Source of the DNA: Dipteronia dyeriana
Lineage: Eukaryota > Streptophyta > Magnoliopsida > Sapindales > Sapindaceae
NCBI GenBank assembly: GCA_032871835.1
Contig: CM065300.1
Span: forward strand, 66,351,192-66,415,191
Direction: 5' to 3'
Length of the DNA: 64,000 nucleotides
Positions 12,541 through 22,159 of this stretch are shown one piece after another. The position numbers and the translations under genes are program-made. Below the pieces are notes generated by a model. That model was not told the DNA's origin and ran no database searches. It worked only from the letters and a program-made list of their open reading frames with translations. Each line of letters begins with the position of its first letter. Positions within the stretch are counted from its first letter, which is position 1.

Positions 12541-13484
12541 TGTAAAATGTATTTTGCAAACAAACCTGACTGGTATCAATGAAAAAAGAAAGCAACGTTA
12601 GAAAAAGAGTTTGATCCGAGACCCATGTTTCACACGGTGTCCTTAAGACAATTTCACCGGACAACACCGTATGTGTATTAGGCGATTGTCTCCCAGGATA
12701 CAACGGTTCAACAGTGGTAGGCCTAGGCACAATCCACTACCAGCGAACTCAAACCGAGTTTTGAACTTACCAAGAAACAGAGAGAAGAAACGAATTCGGC
12801 TGCTCAAAAGAAACTTAAATTATTTTTCTGTGTGTGTTGAACAGAACATAAGAGGGATTAAATACCCAAACCGAAACCCTAGGGTTTTGGGATTAATTCG
12901 GGATTATAATTGGAAAATTCGTTTTGATTTAATAAGGAAATAATTTAATTAGATAATATTCTCCGAAGAGATTTATTTCTAATTAAAACTCGATTCTGTA
13001 TTCTTAGTGATCAAGTAAGAAATCAGAATCCAAACAATTAAAACTTTCCTTATTCATCACAATCAAAACGTTGACTTAGGGAAGTGGCAAAAGGTCAACT
13101 GTACTCTCATGTCCAATCGAAGCCACAGGTCGCGCCCACACACGAGTCGTGCATTCGAAGGTTCGGGGTCCATGATTTGCACCCCCCCCCCCCTGCGCGC
13201 GCGAGAGAGAGCCTCTATGCCATACACATGTTGAAAGCTCATATCACACATTCACTTATAAACTACTTATAAATGATTTCCCTAAGCAATGTGGGATTCC
13301 TTTCAATCCCTACACAATGGGTCCATTTTGAGATTCAATTTCTCATTCACCCATTAACCATTTGATACCATTTCGAAGTTCTCACGGAGGAGAATTCGAA
13401 TCCACTTTAATCTTTCATTTCGATGGAATTTATCATACTCAATTTTTTCCCTCAACATGAGAGATTATTACAAAATTTCCAACA
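12541..13484 (-). repeat. 5' LTR of the 7.0 kb Copia element
   Basis: This is 944 bp and is the partner of 6487-7410. On the minus strand it begins TGTTGGAAATTTTG and ends ACATTTTACA. It contains a run of C (13182-13193) followed by CGCG repeats that differs in length from the other LTR. Confidence 0.9.
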
Positions 13485-13530
13485 TTTCAAAGACATGCTT
13501 GGTGTTGTAAATTTATGCATTAAAGAGGAG
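13485..13530 (+). pseudogene. C-terminal end of the older Copia RNase H
   Basis: Right after the second LTR the frame left at 6486 resumes (DMLGVVNLCIKEEC, then TAA). The first five bases are the second TTTCA target copy. The junction is frame-exact once the inserted element and one target copy are discounted. This shows the host sequence was one Copia copy before the insertion. Confidence 0.85.
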
Positions 13531-13880
13531 TGTTAAAATTAATGCTGAGATTATGTGTTAATGGTGCTAGATTTCAGCATCACATGAGTCTTTAGATTGA
13601 GTCAAATAAGTTATCTCCACTTGCTAGTTTATTGGTGTAGCGAGATGTTGGGTTATGATGCTATTTTCAAGTTAATGGTGTGATTAATTTGTGGACAAGT
13701 AACTGTTAATGAGTCATGTGAAAGTTAGTGGTAGTCATGGGTCCTTATTTGTTGGTCATTAATTTTCTATAATTGCCTACATAAAGGCATGTTTATGTTG
13801 AATGAAATGTCAAGTGAATTCATCCAAATATTGTCTTTGTTTTCACCTTTTTATTTTGTTGTTCCTCTCACTGCCTAACA
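13531..13880 (+). repeat. 3' LTR of the older Copia element
   Basis: This 350-bp LTR begins TGTTAAAATT right after a purine-rich GAGGAG stretch and ends CCTAACA, so the ends TGTTA/TAACA are inverted. It follows the stop of the old RNase H by one codon or so. Its 5' partner is not in the window. Confidence 0.75.
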
Positions 13881-14678
13881 GTTGTTGAGAGAAGTCTTCT
13901 TGAGTGTGTTTAGCCCTTTCAAAATTTGACAGTTTGATTGGTGGGTTAAAGTTTAGAGTTTTAACGAGTGACGAAATTCCATGCTAGATGAAAAAGAAGA
14001 ACTTTGTTGATTTGATGTTGTATCGAGGACCTAGCTGAAATGGAAGCTATTGACACGATCGATTTAAATGGCTATGATACAGAATAAAGAATGAAAAATA
14101 AATGAAAGTATGATAACAGTGAGAGAAATCAGTGACACATTTTACTTGTGTTCTTCATTGTGGCAAGAGGTGAAATGCATCTACGATCTTATTTCAAATA
14201 CCTAGGTACCCACTGATTGAATGGTGCTAATTAATATGATAACCACAAGAGAAAATCTTCAAACACTGATACAGCAGTACGTGTCAGTTTTTAAATAAAG
14301 AATAAAAAAAGCAATTGAATGAAAGAGAAAGGGAGAAATTAAGAAAGAGAGAAATTAAGAAAGAGAAATATGACATGTATACACTGATGTGTTATGGTCT
14401 GTACAAGTGACCGAGTGCACCACTTAACTAAATGTGCACCAAATATTTTTTTTCGACCACAGACCATCAAACTATGCACAAGATGCATAAATTTGAATTG
14501 CTAACTCTAGCTCATAATCAAACGGACAATGCATGTCATCAATCAACATAAAATGTATTGAAGATTCTTGTTAGGATAGCTCATCTTTTATCTAATAATT
14601 CAATAAAATTTAAATGGTTCTTTATATATATATACTTGTGTTAGATACATACTGCTTGATGATGTATATCATTTATGT
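13881..14678. other. intergenic DNA, no gene seen
   Basis: About 800 bp without a convincing reading frame. It contains AAGAAAGAGAGAAATT repeats near 14325-14368. Nothing else is recognised. Confidence 0.5.
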
Positions 14679-15438
14679 TTTTTTTAAACTGCAAAAGTTT
14701 ATTCAAAGCCACGAAGGCAAGAGAAAGAAACCCTCGAGAAACACTGATGGCGCCCACAGAAACAAAAAAAAAAAAAAGACCACAAAGGAAGCAAAAACAG
14801 GGCAACACAAAACGCAGAACAAAAACATAGAACCTAACAGCATCCGAAAGCAAGAAAAAACACAAAGAAAAAAACCCAAAAAACAAAACATAGCTAAAGC
14901 TCAAAAACCATTAGATACCTCCCCACTCTGACTAGAACCCGATTATACCAAACTACCAGCAAAGGAATCCTGATCTATTGGCCTGAACTGAATGCTTAAT
15001 CCCTTGAGCGAAACCAAGAAGTTTCGAATATCATACACCATTGCCACGTGTTTGAGGCTACTGAATCGTTCATCTTTGATCCAAGAGACAGTGGTCTTGG
15101 AATCGCTGACAATGGTGATATTCCAATTAACTAAAGAGTGATTCGAGGCCACCAGCTGACAAGCTTTGTGGATGGCATAGATTTCAGCCAAATTAGAATC
15201 CGCAATACCCACAAAAGGAGAGAAAGACACAGCATCTTGCCTCTAGAATCTCTGAGCACACCTCCCATTCCTGCCAAACCGGGGAGCCTTTAGCGGAGCT
15301 GTCAACATTGAACATCAGATCTTCATCTGTAGGAGAGTACCACACAGCATACATGTTAGCCTTATAAGAGAGTTTATCGATGCACCTCTCTTGAATGTCC
15401 GAACGGATCACAGTAAGAGGTTTAGGTGAACCACAACC
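14679..15438 (-). pseudogene. LINE (non-LTR retrotransposon) RNase H and 3' tail, left part
   Basis: On the minus strand this reads as the C-terminal RNase H of a plant LINE: VDSSAKGSP near 15320-15270, then NLAEIYAIHKACQLVASN and ITIVSDSKTTVSWI at 15200-15070. A frameshift lies near 15240. A short A-run on the minus strand (T-run at 14679-14686) marks the likely 3' end. The upstream part of the LINE continues at 17783, beyond an inserted LTR element. It is not functional. Confidence 0.75.
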
Positions 15439-16218
15439 TGTTGGAGATTTTGCCTAATATATGCCCATAACTCATAGCAATTAATAACGTCAATAGCATA
15501 AAAAAATAGATAAGAGAAAATAAACCAATCACAACACAATATATACATGGAAAACCCAAATCGGTTAAAAAACCATGGGCTGTTAAGACGATAGAGAAAA
15601 TTCCACTATATGATAAATTGTTACAACCATATATTCTAGGATTCTCTCTCACACCCAAACCCTAAACCACGCTCACAATATCCTTACCAAGAACCCCACA
15701 ATATCCCCTAAGTCTCATTTGAATATCACTCACAGATCTCTAACTTGATCCACTGATATTCCCTTTGATCCCTCCACGGATATTCTCACGGGTCTCTCAC
15801 CCGGATCTCTTCACTACTCTCTGATAATACATGATGTTTCTTAACTCCACCCACAATAACCTAGATACAAGGTCTATTTATACTGGTTACATGGAGTTTA
15901 ATATAAGAGGAAATCTTACTCTTAAATGTACAAGAATTACTTGTTCCAAATAAATACTATTTCCTATTTATGACAAGTCTTCTTATTTAAAAGAAATCGT
16001 TTTTTTTTAAGTACATGACTTTCTTAATCTGATTAGCACAAGAACTTCCAGAATAAAACACATTTCCTATTTTCATCTGTTCTTTCAGTCTTCAAGCCTC
16101 CCTCAAACACCATCTTCAACTTCCAAACGTTATCTCACGTCTCTAAGAAGCTCCACATCAGTTGAGTCTTGTTTGGTTCACATTGGGTTCACTTGAGAAT
16201 ACGAGCCAAAACCTAACA
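15439..16218 (-). repeat. 3' LTR of the non-autonomous element
   Basis: This is 780 bp and matches 16991-17782. It ends in CCTAACA on the plus strand, next to the purine tract at 16219-16230. Confidence 0.85.
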
Positions 16219-16990
16219 ATTCTCCCCTTTGGCTTAGATTCTCAAGACCTTTGTCCACAACCACGATTCTCATCACCAAGAATCAATATACCCTACCACA
16301 AGGTATAACCACTTAGGAACGAACCATCTTAAGATTTTTTTTTCTTCCTTTTGCTTTGTGTTCGTTGTTCAGGCACCATGTCGAAAAATAACCTGCTGAA
16401 GTTGTGATATAACTCCTCACGTTAGATTACCAGGGAGTTCGTCAGCCATCAACATCCTTGTCCACCATACACTTTGCATCACTTTCTGAAAATTGCCTTA
16501 TGCACAATTATGAACCACTAGCAGCAACATATCCTCTTCCATGGCCAGTGGGGAAAACTGCCAAAAGGATAAACATGTCCTTGCATCACCCAATCCTGTG
16601 AAAGAGCTTTCGTCCTTGCATCACATACCTGGTGAAAGACTTGCTACTAGAACGGTGAGTGATTTACCGAAAAAGCCCCACACCATCACTAGAGACTTCG
16701 AGCGTTCAATTTTTAAAAAAAATATTCTATTTGTGCCTTGTGTAACCCAGATTGGATCTCCATGACTTGTACATGCCACCACAAGCCCAAAAAAAAAAGT
16801 TCTCCTCAATCTCTATTTTTTTCTTTTCATCAAACCCTGCCAAGTTCGAAACCGCTTTCAAGAAGTTTTTCCTTTTCTAAACCATACTAGGCAATCATCA
16901 TAACCATCCCAATACCACCAAGTCCTCCATACAATCTTCCGTAAAGATTTGAAAAAATGTCATCGCCAAACCAAGGGCTTTGATACCAAT
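16219..16990 (-). other. internal region of the non-autonomous element
   Basis: This is 772 bp. It carries the polypurine tract at 16219-16230 and the tRNA-Met-type primer site at 16977-16988, both on the minus strand. The longest open frame is about 75 codons and resembles nothing I know. I treat the region as non-coding. Confidence 0.75.
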
Positions 16991-17782
16991 TGTTGGAGAT
17001 TTTGGATCGATGATTGCAGAAACGTCGTGTCTAATATATGCCTATAACTCATATCAATTAATGACGTCAATAGCAGAAAAAAAAATAGATGAGAGAAAAT
17101 AAACCAAACACAACACAAGATATACATGAAAAAACCCAAATCGGGTAAAAAACCACCGGCTGTCAGGACGACAGAGAAAATTTCACTATATGATAAATTG
17201 TTACAACCATATATTCTAGGATTCTCTCTAACACCCAAATACTAACACCCAAAGAACCCCACAATATCCCTTAGGTCTCCCCTGAATATCACCCACGGAT
17301 CTCTAACTTGATCCACTGATATTCCCTTTGATCCCTCCACGGATATTCCCACGGGTCTCTCACCTGGATCTATCCACTACTCTCTGATGTTACAAGGTGT
17401 TTCTTAACTCCACCCACAATAACCTAGATACAAGGTCTATTTATACTGGTTACAGGGAGTTTAATATAAGAGAAAATCCTACTCCTAAACGTACAAGAAT
17501 TACTTGTTCCACATAAATACTATTTCCTATTTATGACAAGTCTTCTTATTCAAAAGAAATCATTTTTCTTTTAAGTACAGGACTTTTCTAATCTGATTAG
17601 TACAAGAACTTCAAGAAGAAAACAGATTTCCTATTTTCATCTGTTCTTTCAGTCTTCAAGTCTCCCTCAAACACCAGTTTCAACTTCCAAACGTTATCCC
17701 ACGTCTCTAGGAAGCTCCACATCAGTTGAGTCTTGTTTGGTTCACATTGGGTTCACTTGAGAATACGAGTCAAAACCTAACA
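16991..17782 (-). repeat. 5' LTR of the non-autonomous element
   Basis: This is 792 bp, the partner of 15439-16218. Read on the minus strand it starts TGTTAGGTTTTG and ends ATCTCCAACA, two bases before the primer site. Confidence 0.85.
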
Positions 17783-18010
17783 CAGCCGTGGTTTTTAAAC
17801 CACCAGGCTACCCTTACCATAACCATATCCATTGTCAAAACCAAGCTGGCGACTTTTCCTTGGAACACTAAGTTGTTTCTGGCCTCCCAGACAAACCAAA
17901 CCAAGGCTAAGCTTTATATAATAAAAATACCGATTGCTTATATAAACATGAATAAACATATACACGGAAAGCTCAGCGAGAACTACCATGCCATAATCTT
18001 AGAACAATCT
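17783..18010 (-). pseudogene. LINE remnant, right part
   Basis: On the minus strand LGLVCLGGQKQLSVPRKSRQ resembles the stretch just upstream of RNase H in plant LINEs. It continues the remnant at 14679-15438 once the LTR element is removed. The right border is uncertain. Confidence 0.5.
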
Positions 18011-18133
18011 GAAACATAAAACAAGTTAATAATAAGAGAGTCTTCTACTCTCATTTCACCTTACTCAAATCACTTAATTGGGAGATGACATTATTCTGAA
18101 TCATTTATGTTACACTTGAGTAAGAGTAGGAAC

Positions 18134-18135
<2 letters not shown>

Positions 18136-18203
<68 letters not shown>

Positions 18204-18244
18204 ATATATATATATGTATGTATGTATGTATGTATATATATATG

Positions 18245-18278
<34 letters not shown>

Positions 18279-18286
18279 TGTATGTA
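18136..18286. repeat. (TA)n / (TATG)n microsatellite
   Basis: An uninterrupted TA run passes into TGTA and TATG runs. Reading frames across it are artefacts. Confidence 0.95.
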
Positions 18287-18461
18287 CAGAAATTTTCAAG
18301 TCAGTGCGTACTGATATAAATTCGTCAATGCGTTGGATGTAGACCATTAGATTTACATACTTTGACGCAAAGTGTATGCACTTATCAAAACTTCTCTATA
18401 ATCAATGGTCCACATGCAAGGCACTAATATAGCTTATATTAGTGTGCACTGACTGGAAAAC

Positions 18462-18464
<3 letters not shown>
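18287..18464. mobile_element. MITE with about 28-bp TIRs inserted in TA repeats, copy 1
   Basis: This is 178 bp with imperfect inverted ends (AAATTTTCAAGTCAGTGCG at the left; the reverse complement of the right end reads GGTTTTCCAGTCAGTGCAC). TA-type microsatellite lies on both sides. A second copy in inverted orientation lies at 25746-25921. There is no coding capacity. The setting resembles the microsatellite-targeting Micron MITEs of rice, though I claim no sequence relation. Confidence 0.8.

Positions 18465-18509
<45 letters not shown>
18465..18509. repeat. (TA)n microsatellite
   Basis: A pure TA run borders the right end of the MITE. Confidence 0.95.
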
Positions 18510-18513
<4 letters not shown>

Positions 18514-18520
18514 ACTTACA

Positions 18521-18586
18521 TGTATCCTAACCCATAAAGCATTCACAGTCACGTGTATCCTAACCCATAAAGTATTCACAGTCCTA
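18521..18586. repeat. 33-bp tandem duplication
   Basis: Two near-identical 33-bp units (TGTATCCTAACCCATAAAG...) start at 18521 and 18554. Confidence 0.85.
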
Positions 18587-19037
18587 ATGGGAGGCTAACA
18601 TCAAAAAGAACCATAATCCTAATATGATTATAACCTGGTACACATATATAATACCTCATTTCGTATCATATCCTACATAAATAAATAATGTAGCTAAGGT
18701 GTATGAAGCCCAACAATAGTGATCACATCAATAATAAACCTAAATCGGTCAACTCTCTTATTTAAACATTTCAATCAATTCGATTTATATAAATTCAAAA
18801 TTATAATATCATATACTGCTAACAATTTTATAAAAATAGTAACAATACTTTTCTCCCTTAATTTGTTTCCACTGCCTCCAAAATTAAAAGTTATCGCAAT
18901 TCCATAGTAGCTTTCCAAACAATACCATGTACCATAACCTTATATAACCATATTTTCAATAAATATAGATACTAGATATTCTGCTTCACAGACTTGTATA
19001 CAGTGTTGCCACTGAAGCACATTACGTGGCTATTTGT
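18587..19037. other. intergenic DNA upstream of acidic-repeat gene 1
   Basis: AT-rich, with no recognisable coding frame. The last part probably belongs to the promoter of the gene at 19215. Confidence 0.5.
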
Positions 19038-19043
19038 CACGTG
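19038..19043 (+). promoter_or_regulatory. G-box CACGTG of acidic-repeat gene 1
   Basis: A perfect CACGTG, with a further ACGTGG core at 19024-19029. It lies 88 bp before the TATA box. G-boxes bind bZIP and bHLH factors and often occur in light- or abscisic-acid-responsive promoters. The other acidic-repeat gene has a G-box at nearly the same spacing. Confidence 0.65.
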
Positions 19044-19125
19044 CCTCACGCAGTCCTGCCTCAATAGTCCACGAGACATATTTCGCTTACAACAAGCCCT
19101 CAAGGCCACCCAGCTAGGGCTCTCT

Positions 19126-19133
19126 CTATTTAA
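19126..19133 (+). promoter_or_regulatory. TATA box of acidic-repeat gene 1
   Basis: CTATTTAA follows a CT-rich stretch (CTCTCTATTTAACC) and lies 89 bp before the ATG. The matching element of gene 2 reads CTCTCTATATATAACC. Confidence 0.65.
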
Positions 19134-19214
19134 CCATCACCTCTCCTTCATCAAGCACATCTGTCAGCTCACATCAGCTCTCTTCTCTCCCTCTTTTTTA
19201 ACAAGGAAAAAAAA

Positions 19215-19478
19215 ATGTCTCATATCAGTATTATGATTAGCTCATCACATGACCTCATGATGCTCATGCATGCTGATGTGCATCATGGTGATGATGTTAA
19301 TATTCATGGTTGTGGACGTTCTGTTCCTTTTTACAGCCCTTATGAATCGCTCCAGGGAGATGGCGATGATGATGATGATGACGATGATGGTGGCAATGAC
19401 TTGGCTCCAGCAGCGTCCATTGAAGGCAATGGAGACGATCAAGACGATGGTGGATATGACTATGCTCCAGCTGCCTAA
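19215..19478 (+). CDS. small acidic repeat protein with C-terminal YDYAPAA (gene 1)
   Basis: An 87-residue single-exon protein of unknown function. Residues 1-47 are His/Met/Ser-rich, with no clear signal peptide or membrane segment. From residue 48 it is Asp/Gly-rich, with two copies of a short block: NDLAPAA at 61-67 and YDYAPAA at 81-87, the exact C-terminus. The last 21 residues align closely with the end of the gene at 33914 (AAS, I or M, EG, acidic run, GGYDYAPAA). The start is supported by an A-rich context (AAAAAAATGTCT), a TATA box 89 bp upstream and a stop soon after the repeat. Asp-Tyr next to acidic residues is the kind of site used for tyrosine sulfation in plant peptide hormones, but no secretion signal is visible, so that is only speculation. 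The surroundings are transposons. I consider it a real host gene. Confidence 0.75.
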   Translation: MSHISIMISSSHDLMMLMHADVHHGDDVNIHGCGRSVPFYSPYESLQGDGDDDDDDDDGGNDLAPAASIEGNGDDQDDGGYDYAPAA

Positions 19479-19500
19479 AGGGATTATATGATAGATCTCT

Positions 19501-19568
19501 AACTAGTTCTATATAGCGAGCTCTAGAAACCCTAACTAGTTCTATATATATAGAGCTCTAGAAACCTA
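19501..19568. repeat. 33-35-bp tandem duplication after gene 1
   Basis: Two units beginning AACTAGTTCTATATA start at 19501 and 19534. Each contains GAGCTCTAGAAACC. They fall in the likely 3' untranslated region or terminator of gene 1. Confidence 0.8.
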
Positions 19569-20183
19569 AAAGTTTGTTAACCATATTATGAGTTGCTTTT
19601 ACTTTATATATATAGTTTTTCTGTTCCTGGTTTCCAACTATATTATCTTGGAAACTCTTTTTTATTCAAACCAGACTGCTTATATGAGAGATATTTGTAG
19701 CATGATATGGTGTTAATACATAATAATTTAATACTTATTTTACTACTAATGTCCCGTGTCATGTGTTAGAAACTCTTTAGTATAATATTGCTTAAAGTTT
19801 AATATTTTAATATTACAAGTGAGTCAATGAGTCAATATAACGAATCAACAAGTCATTGCCAGGATATTTAAATTGATAATGTTATATTAAATCATTTATA
19901 GCATATAATCTACATTTTGTGTAAATGGAACTGTATACAATACTCTACTCTAGACATATATAGATGTTTTTCTTTCAAGCAATTAAAACAGGATAAATCG
20001 GCAGATATATATAACATATATGTATATATCTTCTGTGAATGTCATCAGCAGATTAATTAACTTGTTTAAATACATTAACTTAAAAATTATGTAAATGCTT
20101 ACTCAGTGAATTCTATGCAGAAGGAGAACAAATTAACTCGAATGGCTACTGTGGCAAAAAGATGAATAATTACTGAAAGCGAT

Positions 20184-20186
<3 letters not shown>
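19569..20186. other. intergenic DNA, no gene seen
   Basis: AT-rich sequence downstream of gene 1. No reading frame or repeat structure stands out. Confidence 0.5.

Positions 20187-20261
<75 letters not shown>
20187..20261. repeat. (TA)n(TG)n microsatellite
   Basis: A TA run passes into a TG run at 20237. The last five bases (GTGTG, 20257-20261) serve as the left target copy of the gypsy element. A GT-rich tract continues after its right end at 25428. Confidence 0.95.
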
Positions 20262-20263
<2 letters not shown>

Positions 20264-21876
20264 ATGAGAATAAAGGAGGTTGCGCCAAGGGATTCATCCA
20301 TTGCATGTTCTAGTTGACCCAATAACAAGAGATTCAATGAAGTAATCAATGTATGGCAAAAAACTTGGGCTAATTCTGAATAGTTGAAGTCCAAGATAAG
20401 TCCATGTTAAGACCAAGGCTTAGTTAACGTCATCAAAGCAACTGATTAGGCTGAATAAAAGAGCTTGGGCATGTGACACAATATGGGCGGATGGTTGGAA
20501 GATATTCTCATTTCAATATATTTCGTAGGGCCATAATCATAAATAGCCCTGAAATTAAGGGAGTATTCAAAAATATCATTTCCCAATAACTTTTCTTTTT
20601 TTATCCAAGAAAAATGATTTTAGACAAAAATGCCCTCAATGCAAATATCACATGTAAGGATAACTTATTTTTAATCATCTTCATCGCCTTCATCAATGGA
20701 GATCTATTCCAAACCTCCATATATGGAGGTTTGTTCGACCTCCATCAATGGAGGTCGATTCGATCTCCATCAATGGAGGTTTGAAAAAAAAATCTATTTT
20801 ATTTTAGAAAATTGTAATTGGAAGAAGAATTGAAAAATAGAAAATTTAAAGTTTCCAAAAACATTACACGTTGAAATGTGATTTTAGCATGTAATCCTTT
20901 ATAATTTTAACGTGTAAAAAAGCATTTCAGTGTGTAAAAATGCATTTCAGCATATAAAGATATTAATATTTCAGTGTGTAATTATGTTAACATTTTAGCA
21001 TGTAAAGATATTCATCTTGTAATCTTGTTGATATTTCAGCGTGTAAAAATTTCAACGTGACACAAAATACTTTCAAAGGACTTTTAAGAGGGTACATGAT
21101 ATTAGATTTTCGCCCGTAATATATCGTTAGAATCGTTTTGATGAAAAGAACAATATTGTAATCAGAAAAGATAGGAAAAAAAGTTATAGAGAGAGAAAAA
21201 TTTGTGTCAGCCAATAAAGTGAAAAGGTAGATAAGGGCAATCTTGACCAAAAAATATTTATCTTGGATAAAAAAGTAAAACTTATTGGGATGTGATAGTT
21301 TTGTATACTTAATTAATTTTCAATGTAAAATAAGGAATTTTACCTATTTCCTATTTTATTATCCAAAGAATAATGAGCTGATTTGTTTGCCAAATAAATG
21401 AGCTAATTTGTTTCCCAAATTCAGTTTTCCAAATATGGAGCAAGTCAACTAGTTCCTAGATTTAGTCTTTATTTCTTTTCTGATTGTAAGGCAATTATTG
21501 CTCATTTACTTTCCTGAATGTAAAGGCATTAATTGCTAAATATTTGTTCCATTTCTTGTGCTAGGTGTGTAGCCTTTCATTTCCTTTTTAGGTCTTAGAT
21601 AATTTTAGTTTATCTTGTGGAGCAGTTTTGAATGGAAATAATACTGAAAGCTTTTACTGTTTGGTTCTTAAAACCCTGACTTATCACTCACAATTCCTTT
21701 CTCGTTCTTGAGTGTGGTGTTTGCAATATTTTTATACCGTTGGTTTTTATCTCTTTACAGATAACGGGTCAAGGTCCTTTTATACACTTTGTTATAAATC
21801 TGAATTAGAACACAATCCTAATTATGTTACCTTCTATTGATTCCGGGTCTCACTACTATTGATGAGGTTCATATGA
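20262..21876 (+). repeat. 5' LTR of the gypsy element (interrupted)
   Basis: LTR sequence runs 20262-20524 and 21345-21876, split by a foreign 820-bp element. It ends TTCATATGA where the 3' LTR ends TTCATATCA, so the terminal CA has been lost by one change. Confidence 0.85.
20525..21344. mobile_element. long-TIR element nested in the gypsy 5' LTR
   Basis: About 820 bp. The two ends are inverted repeats over roughly 110 bp: the left has ATCATTTCCCAATAACTTTT, and the reverse complement of the right has ATCACATCCCAATAAGTTTT, each followed by a T-run and TATCCAAG. TATTTC lies on both sides (20519-20524, 21345-21350). The internal part has short GGAGGT/ACCTCC palindromes (20695-20785) and degenerate repeats of the form TTTCAGYRTGTAAA (20865-21060). 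There is no coding capacity. Long TIRs suggest a Mutator-type or foldback element. Confidence 0.7.
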
Positions 21877-21878
21877 GT

Positions 21879-21890
21879 TGGTATCAAAGC
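21879..21890 (+). promoter_or_regulatory. primer binding site of the gypsy element
   Basis: TGGTATCAAAGC is complementary to the 3' end of initiator tRNA-Met and lies two bases after the 5' LTR. Confidence 0.8.
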
Positions 21891-22159
21891 TTAGGGATTT
21901 AAATCGGGTTTGATCTATCCTTGTTCTTCATTCTCTTGTTATTTCTTTTATTTCGTTTGCCTTATTCCTCATTGGTCGAATTCTGCATTCTCAAACTTTA
22001 CTTAATTACATTTGAATCAAGTCTGGTACAAAAAAAAAGTACAAAAAAATTTGAAAAGTCTAGTAGTTGAATTTATATCAACTCTTGATATTCCTTCTTC
22101 TTGATTTCGTTGCTAGGTTTTTAAGTTGACTAAACCGAGGCATTGTAAATGTGGTGGAG

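Larger units (their letters stand above)
6487..13484 (-). mobile_element. nearly complete Ty1/copia LTR retrotransposon
   Basis: The element is 6998 bp, read on the minus strand. It has two similar LTRs (12541-13484 is the 5' LTR, 6487-7410 the 3' LTR), TG...CA ends, a TTTCA target duplication and a polypurine tract next to the 3' LTR. One long gag-pol reading frame in Copia order is broken by a single stop. The LTRs differ only by scattered substitutions and small indels, so this looks like the youngest large insertion in the window. It sits inside the RNase H reading frame of an older Copia copy. Confidence 0.93.
15439..17782 (-). mobile_element. non-autonomous LTR retrotransposon (2.3 kb)
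   Basis: Two direct repeats of about 780-790 bp, with TGTT...AACA ends, flank only 772 bp of internal DNA with no gag or pol. Orientation is minus. A primer site TGGTATCAAAGC lies 2 nt inside the right LTR, and an AAAGGGGAGAAT purine tract abuts the left LTR. Flanks are CAACC (15434-15438) and CAGCC (17783-17787), a 5-bp target duplication with one change. It must have been mobilised in trans by a coding element. It lies inside a LINE. Confidence 0.85.

Noticed and set aside
14614..14931. Lys-rich 105-codon frame
   Set aside because: It reads the 3' tail of a LINE on the wrong strand, through A-runs; no gene support.
16541..16765. 75-codon frame inside the non-autonomous LTR element
   Set aside because: It is opposite to the element orientation and has no retroelement motif; likely chance.
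16977..16988. Possible tRNA gene because of a tRNA-Met-like 12-mer
   Set aside because: Only the 3'-end complement is present and its place next to an LTR shows it is a primer binding site.
18105..18347. Open frames on both strands of Ile/Tyr or Cys/Met repeats
   Set aside because: They are translations of TA and TATG microsatellite and have no codon structure of a gene.
19270..19491. Met-rich hydrophobic frame overlapping acidic-repeat gene 1
   Set aside because: It is the shifted reading of GATGAT codons. The acidic frame is the one shared with the paralogue at 33914.
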